Under the pieces are notes generated by a model. That model did not search any database, had not been told where the DNA came from, and saw only the letters and a list, made by a program, of their open reading frames with translations. From assembly GCA_963676355.1 (NCBI GenBank), contig OY781093.1:3038001-3102000 (forward strand): a stretch of 64,000 bases of DNA. The letters run 5' to 3'. The position numbers were made by a program, and so were the translations under genes. Position 1 is the stretch's first letter. Every line of letters starts with the position of its first letter. The stretch is from JAGLOK01 sp963676355 (lineage in GTDB: Bacteria; Bacillota; Clostridia; Christensenellales; UMGS416). Shown here one piece after another: positions 17,064 through 25,698 of the stretch.

Positions 17064-17276
17064 CTATCCGTTCAGTTTAAGCGACACAACCTTCGTGCTG
17101 GCTGCAGACTTGTTAGCGCTTATTGTAGCGTCCAGCAACTCCTTGCGGTATATCTTAATTTCTCGCGGTGCTTTGATACCAACGCTGACTCTGTCTTTGT
17201 CAATAGAAATAATCTCGATAGTAACATCATCACTTAAGACTATTCCCTCACCCTTCTTTCGTGTCAGAACCAGCAT
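17064..17276 (-). CDS. csrA: CsrA, RNA-binding carbon storage/flagellin translation regulator
   Basis: CsrA binds A-N-GGA motifs in mRNA leaders and blocks ribosomes. In Firmicutes its main target is flagellin mRNA. The 70 residues have the typical start MLVLTRKKGEGIVL, the core GIKAPREIKIYRKEL, and a C-terminal tail. GGAGG eight bases before the ATG at 17276 decides the start over a GTG nine bases upstream. The gene overlaps fliW by 29 bases, so the two are translationally linked. FliW binds and inhibits CsrA in B. subtilis. Confidence 0.95.
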   Translation of the reverse strand: MLVLTRKKGEGIVLSDDVTIEIISIDKDRVSVGIKAPREIKIYRKELLDATISANKSAASTKVVSLKLNG

Positions 17277-17730
17277 CTGCTTCACCTCCGCCTAAAACTT
17301 TCATCACATCTTCATATACAGGCTGGCGGACTGCAAACTCCTCCGAGTCCACAAGCACCTGTTTCCCAACACCAAGTTTAGCGTTGATTATTATCGGTGC
17401 CGCCATGTTCACTGTCATCTCTGTTATATTATCAGGAATTACTACAACATTGAGAACCAAAATATCATTCTCATTTTCAATGTCCAGATCTTCCATTTCT
17501 TCATCTTTAACTTCTATGCTGTAATCATCGAATATCTCAAAAGGAATTATAACAGGTAGAGATATATGCTTGTTTTCAATAGACTGCAGCCAATATATCG
17601 GCCTAGTTTCAAGTATTTTAAGTACAATAAATTCACGAAGGTCATCAAAACCCGGAAGACCTAAAGGAAACTTTATTTTATTTTTCTCATCAAGCTCAAA
17701 ATCGCCGAATCTTTCTGTTTCAACTTTCAT
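17248..17730 (-). CDS. fliW: FliW, flagellar assembly factor and CsrA antagonist
   Basis: FliW binds flagellin and CsrA alternately. When flagellin is exported, FliW is freed to inhibit CsrA. The 160 residues include the family start (ETERFGDFELDEKNKIKFPL and GLPGFDDLREFIVL). The beta-barrel core contains LPVIIPFEIFDDYSIEV and MAAPIIINAKLGVGKQVL. The Gly/Asp-rich C terminus overlaps csrA. The order flgK-flgL-DUF6470-fliW-csrA is the classical Bacillus arrangement. Confidence 0.95.
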   Translation of the reverse strand: MKVETERFGDFELDEKNKIKFPLGLPGFDDLREFIVLKILETRPIYWLQSIENKHISLPVIIPFEIFDDYSIEVKDEEMEDLDIENENDILVLNVVVIPDNITEMTVNMAAPIIINAKLGVGKQVLVDSEEFAVRQPVYEDVMKVLGGGEADAGSDTKEG

Positions 17731-17783
17731 CTGCTTCTCCTTGCATCAAATAGTATATCACACCTATTGACTAAATATCCAAA

Positions 17784-18371
17784 TTATATCTTTTTGTCCA
17801 CTTTAACCCCAGTAGGAGCTTTAAAGGCTTTAATTTTAAGATTGCTCCCTCCGCCTTCATATTGAAAATATATTTTTATTTCATGAGGCTCAACATAAAT
17901 CTCCGGACTTGAAATATCCCATTCAATTTCCATGGAATGGTCCGTCCAGTCAATCTCCATAGCGCCCTTTTCCCACTCTATAGAAACCATCTCCATGGGG
18001 CTATCATTGTCTTTAAGTTCATCTACCACGATGCTTTCAAGCTGTTCAGATAATGTTTGTGAATCTATTTCTTCTAGTTGAAGATCCACTAAATCGAAAT
18101 TGTTCATTTCTATCTGATCATTATTTGAACCTTTTTGCTCCTGAGCTACCTTTGCCCGCAGGAATCTTTTTGATATGTTAAGCGGAACCTGATAGTTTGT
18201 TCTTACATTGATAACAGACCTATTGACTTTAAACTTTGGCGCTCTTCGGTGTACCATCATCTTGGGGCGCCTATGTCTTACAGTCATCTTAGGTCTTCTT
18301 TGTTTAATATGAACTTTCGCAGCTCTCGATGATACATGTAACACCGGAGTGCTTCTACTTATAACATTCAT
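17784..18371 (-). CDS. DUF6470 (YviE-like) flagellar-locus protein
   Basis: This is a protein of about 195 residues in the position of B. subtilis yviE, between flgL and fliW. The N-terminal third is strongly basic and holds three near-repeats (QRRPKMTV, HRRPKMMV, RRAPKFKV). The C-terminal part is beta-rich with alternating WEKGAMEIDW, HSMEIEWDIS and PEIYVEPHEIKIYFQYEGGG. No signal peptide or membrane segment is visible. The start is uncertain between the ATG at 18371 and a GTG at 18386. Its molecular function is not established. Confidence 0.75.
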   Translation of the reverse strand: MNVISRSTPVLHVSSRAAKVHIKQRRPKMTVRHRRPKMMVHRRAPKFKVNRSVINVRTNYQVPLNISKRFLRAKVAQEQKGSNNDQIEMNNFDLVDLQLEEIDSQTLSEQLESIVVDELKDNDSPMEMVSIEWEKGAMEIDWTDHSMEIEWDISSPEIYVEPHEIKIYFQYEGGGSNLKIKAFKAPTGVKVDKKI

Positions 18372-18406
18372 ATTCTCACACGCCACACTTTACAATAAAG
18401 TGATTA

Positions 18407-19348
18407 TTATCTTAAAAATTCCACTAAAGTTGGTGTCAATATTTTAGAAGCTATTCCAAGAGATGCTGTGTATATACTCTCTGTTACGCTGAATTTAAGT
18501 AAAGCTTCAGCTTCATCAACATCTTCAATACTTGACTTTGCTACCGTATAGTTGAAGTCATCTTCTTCATGTCGGTTTCTTAAAAGTTCCAGTCGGTTTG
18601 TTCTGCCGCCAATTTTACTCTCTAAGTTCAAAAGTCTGCTTTGTGCGCCCTGTAGTTCGTCAGAATAGGCTGTCAAAGTAGATGCAGGAGCATCCGCTTT
18701 AAGGTCATTATAAAAATTGTCTAAGATAGCATAAATATTATCAGTTCCTGTACCAAGAAGTTCTGTTCCAGGTATAGTAACGTCCATCTGCACACTATAT
18801 GATATTTCAAATTTTGTAACCTGCTGTCCTTCGGCAATCAATGCAGGATCTGCAGGATTTGTAGTATCAACTCCGTTGTATAAGAGATTTCCTGTGCCCG
18901 AATCCACTTCAAAGGGAGGGTTAATAGTATTAAACCCACCGAAGAGATATCGTCCACCATTCATTCCATTTGCTATATCAAGAACGTGATCTCTCATCTG
19001 CGCGATTTCTTCGGCTATAGCATTTTTGTCTTCAGGAGCCATTGTAGCATCGTTTGCTGCTGAAACAGCTTTTTCGTATGCGTTTTTAACAACTTCATTT
19101 ATCTCAAGCACCGAGCTTTCAGCAATGCTATTCCAGGATTCAGCACGGCTTAGATTTGTTTGATATTGCTCTATGCGATCAAGCTTTGATCCTATATCCA
19201 TTATATTAACAGCGCCAACAGGATCATCAGAAAGCTTTGTAATACGCTCTCCCGTCGATATTTGTGTATGCTGCTTTAGCAATTTATTCAAATTTGTATT
19301 AAGATTCCTCAGATAATTATCAGTAAGCATTGAAGTAGCTACTCTCAT
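18407..19348 (-). CDS. flgL: FlgL, hook-filament junction protein 2 (HAP3)
   Basis: FlgL joins the hook to the filament. The 313 residues are flagellin-like at both ends: RVATSMLTDNYLRNLN with STGERITKLSDDPVGA at the N terminus, and SIEDVDEAEALLKFSVTESI at the C terminus. It follows flgK by ten bases. It is distinguished from flagellin by the absence of the canonical RINTN start and by its neighbours. Confidence 0.93.
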   Translation of the reverse strand: MRVATSMLTDNYLRNLNTNLNKLLKQHTQISTGERITKLSDDPVGAVNIMDIGSKLDRIEQYQTNLSRAESWNSIAESSVLEINEVVKNAYEKAVSAANDATMAPEDKNAIAEEIAQMRDHVLDIANGMNGGRYLFGGFNTINPPFEVDSGTGNLLYNGVDTTNPADPALIAEGQQVTKFEISYSVQMDVTIPGTELLGTGTDNIYAILDNFYNDLKADAPASTLTAYSDELQGAQSRLLNLESKIGGRTNRLELLRNRHEEDDFNYTVAKSSIEDVDEAEALLKFSVTESIYTASLGIASKILTPTLVEFLR

Positions 19349-19358
19349 TTATCTCACC

Positions 19359-20855
19359 TTACCTTCCGACCAAGCCTGTTTTATTAATTAAAACATCTAG
19401 GGCTTCATCTATTGTTGTTATCATTCTCGAAGCAGCAGTGTATGCATGCTGGAATTTAATCATTTCAACCATTTCTTCATCCACCGCTACTCCAGACATT
19501 GACTGTCTTCTGTTTTGCACATTGGATATTATATAATACTGACTTTCGCTCATCTTTGAAGCATGGGATGTCTCTATAGCAGTTTTTACTATCATAGAAT
19601 TAAGATATTTTTCAAAGCTTCCTACAGTCGTCAAGTCATTCCTTGTCGTAAGATTAAGCAGTGCCAAAGCATTAATGTTATTGTTTTGCTGTGTGTTTAT
19701 CGCGCTCAAATCAACTAGTTGGTCTGATGCGGCAATATTATATACACTGGCTTTGAACTCTGCAGAGATATCAAGGTTTCCCGCTGTAATGTCACCATAA
19801 CCTCCCGCAGGCACATCAAATAAATCCACACCCGTCTGTGATGGAGTCGCACCATGAGGAATTGTATATCCCGCGTTGTTTACAGTGTTAAACTCTTCAG
19901 CCAAGCTTCGTGCTAAAATATTAAGCTCATCCAGCATCTTTGGGACACCGAAATCATCCAAACTGTTTCCGTCCCTTAAATCTCTATAAGCTCTCAGATC
20001 ACCGCTGCTAAAGTTAAAAACCGTCGGAGTTCCTTCTAGGTATATCTCATAGTAATTAGGTTGTCCGGAAACAATTCCTGTCAAATCCGGTCGTGCTTCA
20101 ATCTTTGTTACATTTATATGGTCAACAAGATTAACACCTTCAACTGACACCTGCAGCTCTCCATCGGTATTTTCTTCATACTCTATGTTTACAAGTTCAG
20201 ATAATTTATCCAGAGCAAGATTTCTTCTATCCCTTAAATCATTAGCTTTTTGACCTGAAAGTTCATATGAATAAATCTGCCTGTTATATTCGCCTATGCT
20301 CGTCAAATAATCATTTATCTGTCCAGTTACAATGGACATTTTTTCATTATACGTATCCTGCAAATCTACCAGTTTATTGTAGTAATGATTCATTGTCTGT
20401 GCTAGGTTTATCGCATTTTGTTGGACATTAGTGCGGATTTCCTCACCCACCGGATCCATCGACAATTCATTTAAGCTGTCATAAAAGTCAGACAAAGCCT
20501 TGGAAATAGTGCTGTCAGTATCTTCTTTAAAAAGAGCTTCAATATATTCAAGCTCTTCTGTGCGAGTATTCCACATTCCAAAGTCAGAGCTTTCACTGCG
20601 ATATTCTTTGTCCAAATACTCGCTTCGTATCTGATCAAGCCGCACAGTCTCCACACCACGGCCTACTCTTGATGTATTAATACCCAAGAATCTGCTTCCG
20701 TTTGCATATGGATCTATTGCCTGAGTTACAAGACGCTGGCGAGTGTACCCTTCAGTGTCTGCATTGGCAATATTATGACCGATTACTTCGAGCGCCTCAC
20801 GGCTTAAAAATAATCCGGTTTTTGGAATTTCTAAACTTCCGAAAGAACTTCCCAT
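19359..20855 (-). CDS. flgK: FlgK, hook-filament junction protein 1 (HAP1)
   Basis: FlgK is the first hook-associated protein. The 498 residues contain the rod/hook N-terminal motif (LSREALEVIGHNIANADTEG), the FlgK-specific QIRSEYLDKEYRSESSDFGM, and the C-terminal helix VDEEMVEMIKFQHAYTAASR. It follows flgN by seven bases. Length and order are normal. Confidence 0.95.
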   Translation of the reverse strand: MGSSFGSLEIPKTGLFLSREALEVIGHNIANADTEGYTRQRLVTQAIDPYANGSRFLGINTSRVGRGVETVRLDQIRSEYLDKEYRSESSDFGMWNTRTEELEYIEALFKEDTDSTISKALSDFYDSLNELSMDPVGEEIRTNVQQNAINLAQTMNHYYNKLVDLQDTYNEKMSIVTGQINDYLTSIGEYNRQIYSYELSGQKANDLRDRRNLALDKLSELVNIEYEENTDGELQVSVEGVNLVDHINVTKIEARPDLTGIVSGQPNYYEIYLEGTPTVFNFSSGDLRAYRDLRDGNSLDDFGVPKMLDELNILARSLAEEFNTVNNAGYTIPHGATPSQTGVDLFDVPAGGYGDITAGNLDISAEFKASVYNIAASDQLVDLSAINTQQNNNINALALLNLTTRNDLTTVGSFEKYLNSMIVKTAIETSHASKMSESQYYIISNVQNRRQSMSGVAVDEEMVEMIKFQHAYTAASRMITTIDEALDVLINKTGLVGR

Positions 20856-20861
20856 TTTTTC

Positions 20862-21365
20862 CTACACTTTCTGATCTATAAGCCCGACGCTCAAAGCATC
20901 TCCATCCTCCATATATCCATTACTATTATATGTTTCAGGCACTTCGCCGCCGCGCATCATAACATCCAGAGAAAAATACGTATAATCTAGATGTGTTTTA
21001 ATCAATTCCTTATTTATGTCGTTCAATCTTGATAGTTTTCCTATCACATCGACAAGATTCATTTTTGCCTGCAAAAGTTTGTGTTTTGTCATTCCATTTG
21101 AATTTTCAATGATTGTTTCTATCTTTGCTTCTTCAGGAGGAATGTTTAGCTCCTTTGCAATTTTTTCAACTATATTAACACGTTGCTGTTCAAGACTATT
21201 TATTTTGCTCAATATTTTATCTTCGGAAACAACTATCTCTTCCAAAGCGTTGCGATCACTTTTTATAAGAATATCTTTCTTTTTTTCAGAGAGCTTTAGA
21301 AGTTCTTTGTGAACTGCTGTCATCAAAGAAAGAATTCCAGCCATATTGTTTATAAGAATGTCCAA
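20862..21365 (-). CDS. flgN: FlgN, export chaperone for FlgK/FlgL
   Basis: FlgN keeps the hook-associated proteins export-competent. The 167-residue protein is almost all helical with a C-terminal KTHLDYTYFSLDVMMRGGEV, which resembles the chaperone's substrate-binding end. The start is TTG at 21365 with AAGGAT upstream, just after flgM. The family is weakly conserved; order flgM-flgN-flgK is the main support. Confidence 0.88.
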   Translation of the reverse strand: MDILINNMAGILSLMTAVHKELLKLSEKKKDILIKSDRNALEEIVVSEDKILSKINSLEQQRVNIVEKIAKELNIPPEEAKIETIIENSNGMTKHKLLQAKMNLVDVIGKLSRLNDINKELIKTHLDYTYFSLDVMMRGGEVPETYNSNGYMEDGDALSVGLIDQKV

Positions 21366-21389
21366 AATTATATCCTTTTTTGCTGTCGA

Positions 21390-21674
21390 TTACTCTTCCA
21401 AGCCAAGAATCTTTGCCGCCACAGTTTCACCATTAACGTTATATGTTCCTTCTTCAACTTGCAGCTTTATTTCACGCATTCTTGCAAGCTCCTCAGAACT
21501 TCTTGCTGCAAAAGATTTCTTCGCCTCTTTAAGAGCGGCAGAAAACGTCTGGGATTTTTGGGTAAGCTCCACCTTGTCGCTTTTTTGAGATGGTGTTCCT
21601 TCCTTTTTTTCAGGACCTTTCACATTAATATATTGGCTTATCAATTTACTTGATGGTACTCTATTTATTTTCAT
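21390..21674 (-). CDS. flgM: FlgM, anti-sigma-28 factor
   Basis: FlgM binds sigma-28 until the hook is finished and it is exported. The 94 residues fit the family: an N-terminal unfolded region (MKINRVPSSKLISQYIN, then SDKVELTQKSQTFSAAL) and C-terminal helices ending REIKLQVEEGTYNVNGETVA. It sits between yvyF and flgN. The sigma-28 gene is in the same window, as in other Firmicutes. Confidence 0.93.
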   Translation of the reverse strand: MKINRVPSSKLISQYINVKGPEKKEGTPSQKSDKVELTQKSQTFSAALKEAKKSFAARSSEELARMREIKLQVEEGTYNVNGETVAAKILGLEE

Positions 21675-21691
21675 TTTACATCACCTTGTTT

Positions 21692-22096
21692 TTAATTATG
21701 TCGAATATGCATTCTTGCTCGTTTTTTCTTCTCTTCTTGTTTAGGCGGTTCATGATTAGAATGTGTCGCGCCTGCAAACAGTTTGCTTAGCTTGCTTTTA
21801 CACGAGTCACAATACTCCCCTTCTGATATCGGCTCTCCGCATCTGGAACACTTAAAGGCATATACGCCTTCTCCAAGCACCAAACTCCCGTCTTTTATAA
21901 AGCTTAGTATAATCTTCCCGTCTATTTCAAGTGCTTGTGAAATCTCAACTACACTTGCATTCTCATGATCAAAAACGTAATCTTGCACCTTCTCAAAGAT
22001 TTCATCTAATTCTTCAACACAGTCAACGCAAAAGTTTCCTCCGTAAGAATTAAATAATTTCCCACAATTTTTGCATCTTTTAATTGTTTCTCCCAT
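21692..22096 (-). CDS. yvyF: YvyF-like zinc-ribbon flagellar operon protein
   Basis: This 134-residue protein belongs to the YvyF/TIGR03826 type found next to flgM in Firmicutes. It has two zinc-ribbon Cys pairs at the N terminus (CKNCGKLF and CVDC), a middle segment resembling a small winged helix (SVVEISQALEIDGKIILSFI) and a second pair set at the C terminus (CSRCGEPI and CDSC). The tail is basic. It may be a regulator, but its target is not known. Confidence 0.88.
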   Translation of the reverse strand: MGETIKRCKNCGKLFNSYGGNFCVDCVEELDEIFEKVQDYVFDHENASVVEISQALEIDGKIILSFIKDGSLVLGEGVYAFKCSRCGEPISEGEYCDSCKSKLSKLFAGATHSNHEPPKQEEKKKRARMHIRHN

Positions 22097-22119
22097 TAAG
22101 TAGCACCTCTAAATTTTAT

Positions 22120-22878
22120 TTATCGCATATTGGCAGCTTGTCTTGCCATATCGTCTGATGTCGTAAGTGCTCGGCTAACAAGTGAAAATGATCTTTGTGC
22201 TCTTATAAGCCTAGACATCTCCAAACTCAAGTCCACATTTGAGCTTTCAAGCGAGCCTTGATGCACCGTCGCATCTGTTGCAGCCTGTGCTTGTCCTGAT
22301 GCCTCTGTCTGTATAAAATATCCTTTTCCTACAGCCGACAATCCCTGTTTGTTTTCAAATTCTGCTATGTTTAATGTCGCGACATATGTTCCGTCCAAAT
22401 AGATTGCACCTTCTGGATTTACTGAGATTTCCTGCGGATTTCCCGGTATTTGAATTTTGTTACCATTTGTGTCCAATACATAATCGCCCTGCGAGGTTAC
22501 CAAAAACTGATTTCCATTCTCTGACGACACGGCAAATGCGCCTTTTCTTGTATAGTAGTTTTCTCCGTCATTTCCCTGAACAGTGAAAAATCCGTCACCT
22601 TCAATTCTCATATCAAGTGGTACGCCCGTCTCTATCGGAGTTCCTTCGGCAAATGTTCTCGATGTTGCCGAAACCATAACACCGCTTCCACGCTTAAGAT
22701 TTAAATCCTCTTCTGATTTAACAGGTCTTTCCATCTGTGTATACAAAGCATCTTTGAATCTTACATCGCTTGCCTTAAATCCATAAGTATTGATGTTTGC
22801 AATATTATTTGCAATAGTGTCAACTCTGGTCTGCTGAGCTTTAAGCCCCATCCTCGCTGCGAACAATGACTGCATCAT
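22120..22878 (-). CDS. flgG: Flagellar rod protein FlgG-type (FlhO-like)
   Basis: This is a distal rod subunit homologue. The 252 residues include the rod motif at the N terminus (LKAQQTRVDTIANNIANINT with YGFK), a middle IEGDGFFTVQGNDGENYYTR motif and a C-terminal helix (NVDLSLEMSRLIRAQRSFSL). It is paired with a second rod-type gene just upstream. Which of the two is the true FlgG and which FlgF cannot be decided by eye; the pair corresponds to B. subtilis flhO-flhP. Confidence 0.88.
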   Translation of the reverse strand: MMQSLFAARMGLKAQQTRVDTIANNIANINTYGFKASDVRFKDALYTQMERPVKSEEDLNLKRGSGVMVSATSRTFAEGTPIETGVPLDMRIEGDGFFTVQGNDGENYYTRKGAFAVSSENGNQFLVTSQGDYVLDTNGNKIQIPGNPQEISVNPEGAIYLDGTYVATLNIAEFENKQGLSAVGKGYFIQTEASGQAQAATDATVHQGSLESSNVDLSLEMSRLIRAQRSFSLVSRALTTSDDMARQAANMR

Positions 22879-22888
22879 ATTACTTCAC

Positions 22889-23647
22889 CTACACCCTTCC
22901 TACTTGATTGACTGACTTTTCAAGAGTCTGATCTATCATTGTAACCATCTTTTGATTCATCTGATAGTTTCTCGATATATTCATCATATCGACCATCTCT
23001 TGTGTCACATCAACATTGGAAACTTCAAGTTTACCTTGTTTCAGAGTGCTTTCATTATCTTCAAATATCCTTTGGTTTGTAGCATTTGAGTAAAGATTGT
23101 TCCCTTCTTTCCTCAAACCCTCAAGGTTATTAAACCTCACCAAGCGAATCTTACCCGTAACAGCTCCATCAACCACGACATTTCCCTGTTCATCAACGCC
23201 AAAACTACCGTCTCCGACATTTATCTTTCCGCCGCCTGTGCCCTGCAGATAATATCCATCAGAATTAACTAAATTGCCTTGACTGTCGAGGCTAAACGAT
23301 CCGTCTCTTGTATATCTGTCACCGTTAGGGGTTGAGATTACAAAAAAACCAGGCCCACTAACCGCTAAATCCGTAAGTCTAAATGTCTCTTCAAAGCTTC
23401 CTTGGGTGTAATCGACAACTATCTCATCAATATGTGTCCCATAATTTTGGTTGCCTATTGTTCCAGACATGTTTATAACATTTTTGTTGTCAATTTCATT
23501 TATTAATACATCTTTAAAGGAACGTGACAGTAGCTGATCTTTTTTATAGCCGCTTGTTTCGGAATTTGCAATATTGTTTGTGAGAACATTCATCTTTTCT
23601 CTTTGAACAATCATTCCAGTGCCTGCTATATATAAACTTCTGAGCAT
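22889..23647 (-). CDS. flgF: Flagellar rod protein FlgF/FlgG-type (FlhP-like)
   Basis: The second rod-type subunit of the pair has 252 residues from the ATG at 23647, which has GGAGG six bases upstream. Motifs are MLRSLYIAGTGMIVQREKMN, LTNNIANSETSGYKK, VSGPGFFVI, and the C-terminal NVDVTQEMVDMMNISRNYQM. It is the first gene after a sigma-28-like promoter, so it probably heads the flgF-flgG-yvyF-flgM-flgN-flgK-flgL unit. An extended start at 23668 has no ribosome site. Confidence 0.88.
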   Translation of the reverse strand: MLRSLYIAGTGMIVQREKMNVLTNNIANSETSGYKKDQLLSRSFKDVLINEIDNKNVINMSGTIGNQNYGTHIDEIVVDYTQGSFEETFRLTDLAVSGPGFFVISTPNGDRYTRDGSFSLDSQGNLVNSDGYYLQGTGGGKINVGDGSFGVDEQGNVVVDGAVTGKIRLVRFNNLEGLRKEGNNLYSNATNQRIFEDNESTLKQGKLEVSNVDVTQEMVDMMNISRNYQMNQKMVTMIDQTLEKSVNQVGRV

Positions 23648-23691
23648 TCGATTCCTCCTTCTATACATTACTTAGTCTTTTCTCAATATAT

Positions 23692-23719
23692 ATATCGTTA
23701 TTTAAGAGGATTTACTTTA
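23692..23719 (-). promoter_or_regulatory. Candidate sigma-28 promoter for the flgF-flgM-flgK unit
   Basis: On the minus strand, TAAA, a 16-base spacer and AACGATAT. The -35 is perfect and the -10 matches six of eight, with the same spacing as the flagellin promoter. It lies 45 bases upstream of the flgF ATG, directly after the sigma-28/DUF6115 genes. Confidence 0.65.
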
Positions 23720-23741
23720 GAAAAAAATGCATAAAAGGTTC

Positions 23742-24239
23742 TTATTTATCAAGCCCGATGATAAGCTTCACTTCTCCTTGTGACATACCTAGTACTTTTG
23801 AAATCTGTTTTACGTTCTGGCCTTCTTTTTTAAGAAGAAGAACTTGATCTCTGCGTCCTAAATTATTTGAAATAAGTATCGGCTTTTTAAACTCGTTTTT
23901 TGGCTCTTGTTGCAGATGGGCTTTTGTCACATCTTCCTTTGCAACATTGATTGTTTCCGCTTCATTTTTAGCCTGCATCAAAATGTTCTCGGCTTTTTCC
24001 AACATTTTAGCTATTTTATCCTGATTCTGCGTTATTTCGTCCTTGGACTCTTCCATGAACTCCATCGTCCCCGCAATCATGTCCTCTAAGCTTTGGTACA
24101 GCTTAAAAAGTTTTTTCTCTTTTTCGGATACTGCTGCCGCATTCTTATCCTTTGGACTCTTTATTTTCTTTGCTATAAATATTGCAGTGACTACAAGGGT
24201 GAAAACAAAAAATGTAAAAACAAAATATGTATAGTCCAT
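23742..24239 (-). CDS. DUF6115/SwrB-like membrane protein
   Basis: The 165-residue protein has one N-terminal transmembrane helix (YFVFTFFVFTLVVTAIFIA), a helical charged middle, and a C-terminal small helix-turn-helix-like motif (DQVLLLKKEGQNVKQISKVL, then GMSQGEVKLIIGL). It directly follows the sigma-28 gene, the position of swrB/ylxL in Bacillus. That gene promotes export-apparatus activation there, and the same role here is an inference. Confidence 0.75.
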   Translation of the reverse strand: MDYTYFVFTFFVFTLVVTAIFIAKKIKSPKDKNAAAVSEKEKKLFKLYQSLEDMIAGTMEFMEESKDEITQNQDKIAKMLEKAENILMQAKNEAETINVAKEDVTKAHLQQEPKNEFKKPILISNNLGRRDQVLLLKKEGQNVKQISKVLGMSQGEVKLIIGLDK

Positions 24240-24240
24240 T

Positions 24241-25017
24241 TCACACCTCCGCCTTAATTTTAGTTCTCAACTTCATAATTACTTTTGAATGGATTTGAGA
24301 TATCCTAGATTCTGATACTCCAACTATTCCCGCAATTTCTTTAAGCGTCATCTCTTCATAATAATACAATGTTATTACAAGCTTTTCTTTTTCGGGAAGA
24401 TTATCAATCATTGCGCCTAAGATTTTTTTCATCTCTTTTTTTTCAATTTGCTTTTCAACCAAGTCACTTTCATCTGAAATATTATTTACAGAAAAAGTGT
24501 TCTCGCTTACAATTTCTTCAAAATGAACTACATTAAACATGTAAGATTTTTGCACAGTTTTTTGCAAATCTTCTCTTGTCATGTCCAGATGATCCGCCAC
24601 CTCTGTTTCCGTAGGCGTCCTGAATAATTTGTTTTCTAATTCGCTATATGCATTTGTAATGGATTTTATTTTTCTTCTAAGGCTCGAGGGCGCCCAATCC
24701 TGTTTTCGGATTTGGTCGATTATTTCGCCTCTTATCCGCATAGCAGCATAGTGTTCAAAGCGCACGTTGCGCTTTAAGTCATATTTCTCTACAGCATCCA
24801 TAAGACCCAAAACACCATTGCTGAGCATATCATCAAAGTTGCTGTGCCCCTCATATGTGGGAAGCATTCTTGCCACAATTCTTTTTACAAGACCGATGTA
24901 TTCTAAAACAAGTTCATTTTTAAGCTCATCTGATCTAGTATCAAGATATTCATGCCAAGTTTTTTCCAACTTTGCTTTTCTTTCTTCAGCTTTTAATTGT
25001 TCGCTTGCGGTTTTCAT
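24241..25017 (-). CDS. fliA: FliA/SigD, flagellar sigma-28 factor
   Basis: This sigma factor directs late flagellar and chemotaxis transcription. The 258 residues show region 2 (SNGVLGLMDAVEKYD, FEHYAAMRIRGEIIDQIRKQ), region 3 (EVADHLDMTREDLQ) and the region 4 helix-turn-helix (LKEIAGIVGVSESRISQIHS). There is no sign of sporulation-sigma features. Its anti-sigma FlgM and seven candidate target promoters are in the same window. Confidence 0.96.
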   Translation of the reverse strand: MKTASEQLKAEERKAKLEKTWHEYLDTRSDELKNELVLEYIGLVKRIVARMLPTYEGHSNFDDMLSNGVLGLMDAVEKYDLKRNVRFEHYAAMRIRGEIIDQIRKQDWAPSSLRRKIKSITNAYSELENKLFRTPTETEVADHLDMTREDLQKTVQKSYMFNVVHFEEIVSENTFSVNNISDESDLVEKQIEKKEMKKILGAMIDNLPEKEKLVITLYYYEEMTLKEIAGIVGVSESRISQIHSKVIMKLRTKIKAEV

Positions 25018-25044
25018 CGGATATGTATACTTTACCCCTCTTCA

Positions 25045-25698
25045 TTATTTTAGCCTGTTTCGCTTTTTAATTTGTGTTTGAAAGATAAATTTACTTATCT
25101 TAGCCTGATCCCTGCTGGGTATATTTATAAATTGTACACTTATATTATACTTCACAGTTTTCTCAGAAGGCAAGAAACATCTGATAATTTTCCCTGTCAA
25201 TGACAAATTTGCGTCTCGACTCAATGGTAAACAAATATCAATGAGTGTTCCTGGAGGAAAATATTCAAAGCAAGTAAAGCTCATGCCACCGTCTGACAAA
25301 TCTCTTGTCTGAACGTCATAAACTTTCGGATCTCCCGGTATATCCACTTCAGGCTGCGATAAATTAATGCTCGCATCCAAAACAACAGGAAGCCTATAAG
25401 ATGAGCGCCTCTGTTGTTTTTTTATGTCTGATACAATTCTAAACTGACATACTCTGAGATTTTCTTTTGTAAAAGCTTTTTCCATTACAGCATCAAAAAC
25501 GAAAAGCCCATTATCTCTATCAAAAGAAAATCGCATCGGCTGCATATTCTTTGACCTTAACGGAATTCCATGAATTGTTGGTTGAAATACAATAAAGTTT
25601 TTGTCGTCTATAATGTCTTGCAGTTTTGTTCTTGTGACTAACTCATCAAGTTCAATTTTTAACATCTCACCTAAGTTCGCCACTTGACTCAATACCAT
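25045..25698 (-). CDS. YcgR-type PilZ protein, c-di-GMP receptor
   Basis: This is a protein of about 217 residues with an N-terminal YcgR beta domain and a C-terminal PilZ domain. The c-di-GMP-binding arginines are in QQRRSSYR, and the second motif DLSDGGMSF is intact. YcgR proteins slow the motor when c-di-GMP is high. AGGAG lies six bases before the ATG at 25698, within the end of flhG. A later ATG at 25665, just after the flhG stop, is an alternative start. Confidence 0.88.
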   Translation of the reverse strand: MVLSQVANLGEMLKIELDELVTRTKLQDIIDDKNFIVFQPTIHGIPLRSKNMQPMRFSFDRDNGLFVFDAVMEKAFTKENLRVCQFRIVSDIKKQQRRSSYRLPVVLDASINLSQPEVDIPGDPKVYDVQTRDLSDGGMSFTCFEYFPPGTLIDICLPLSRDANLSLTGKIIRCFLPSEKTVKYNISVQFINIPSRDQAKISKFIFQTQIKKRNRLK

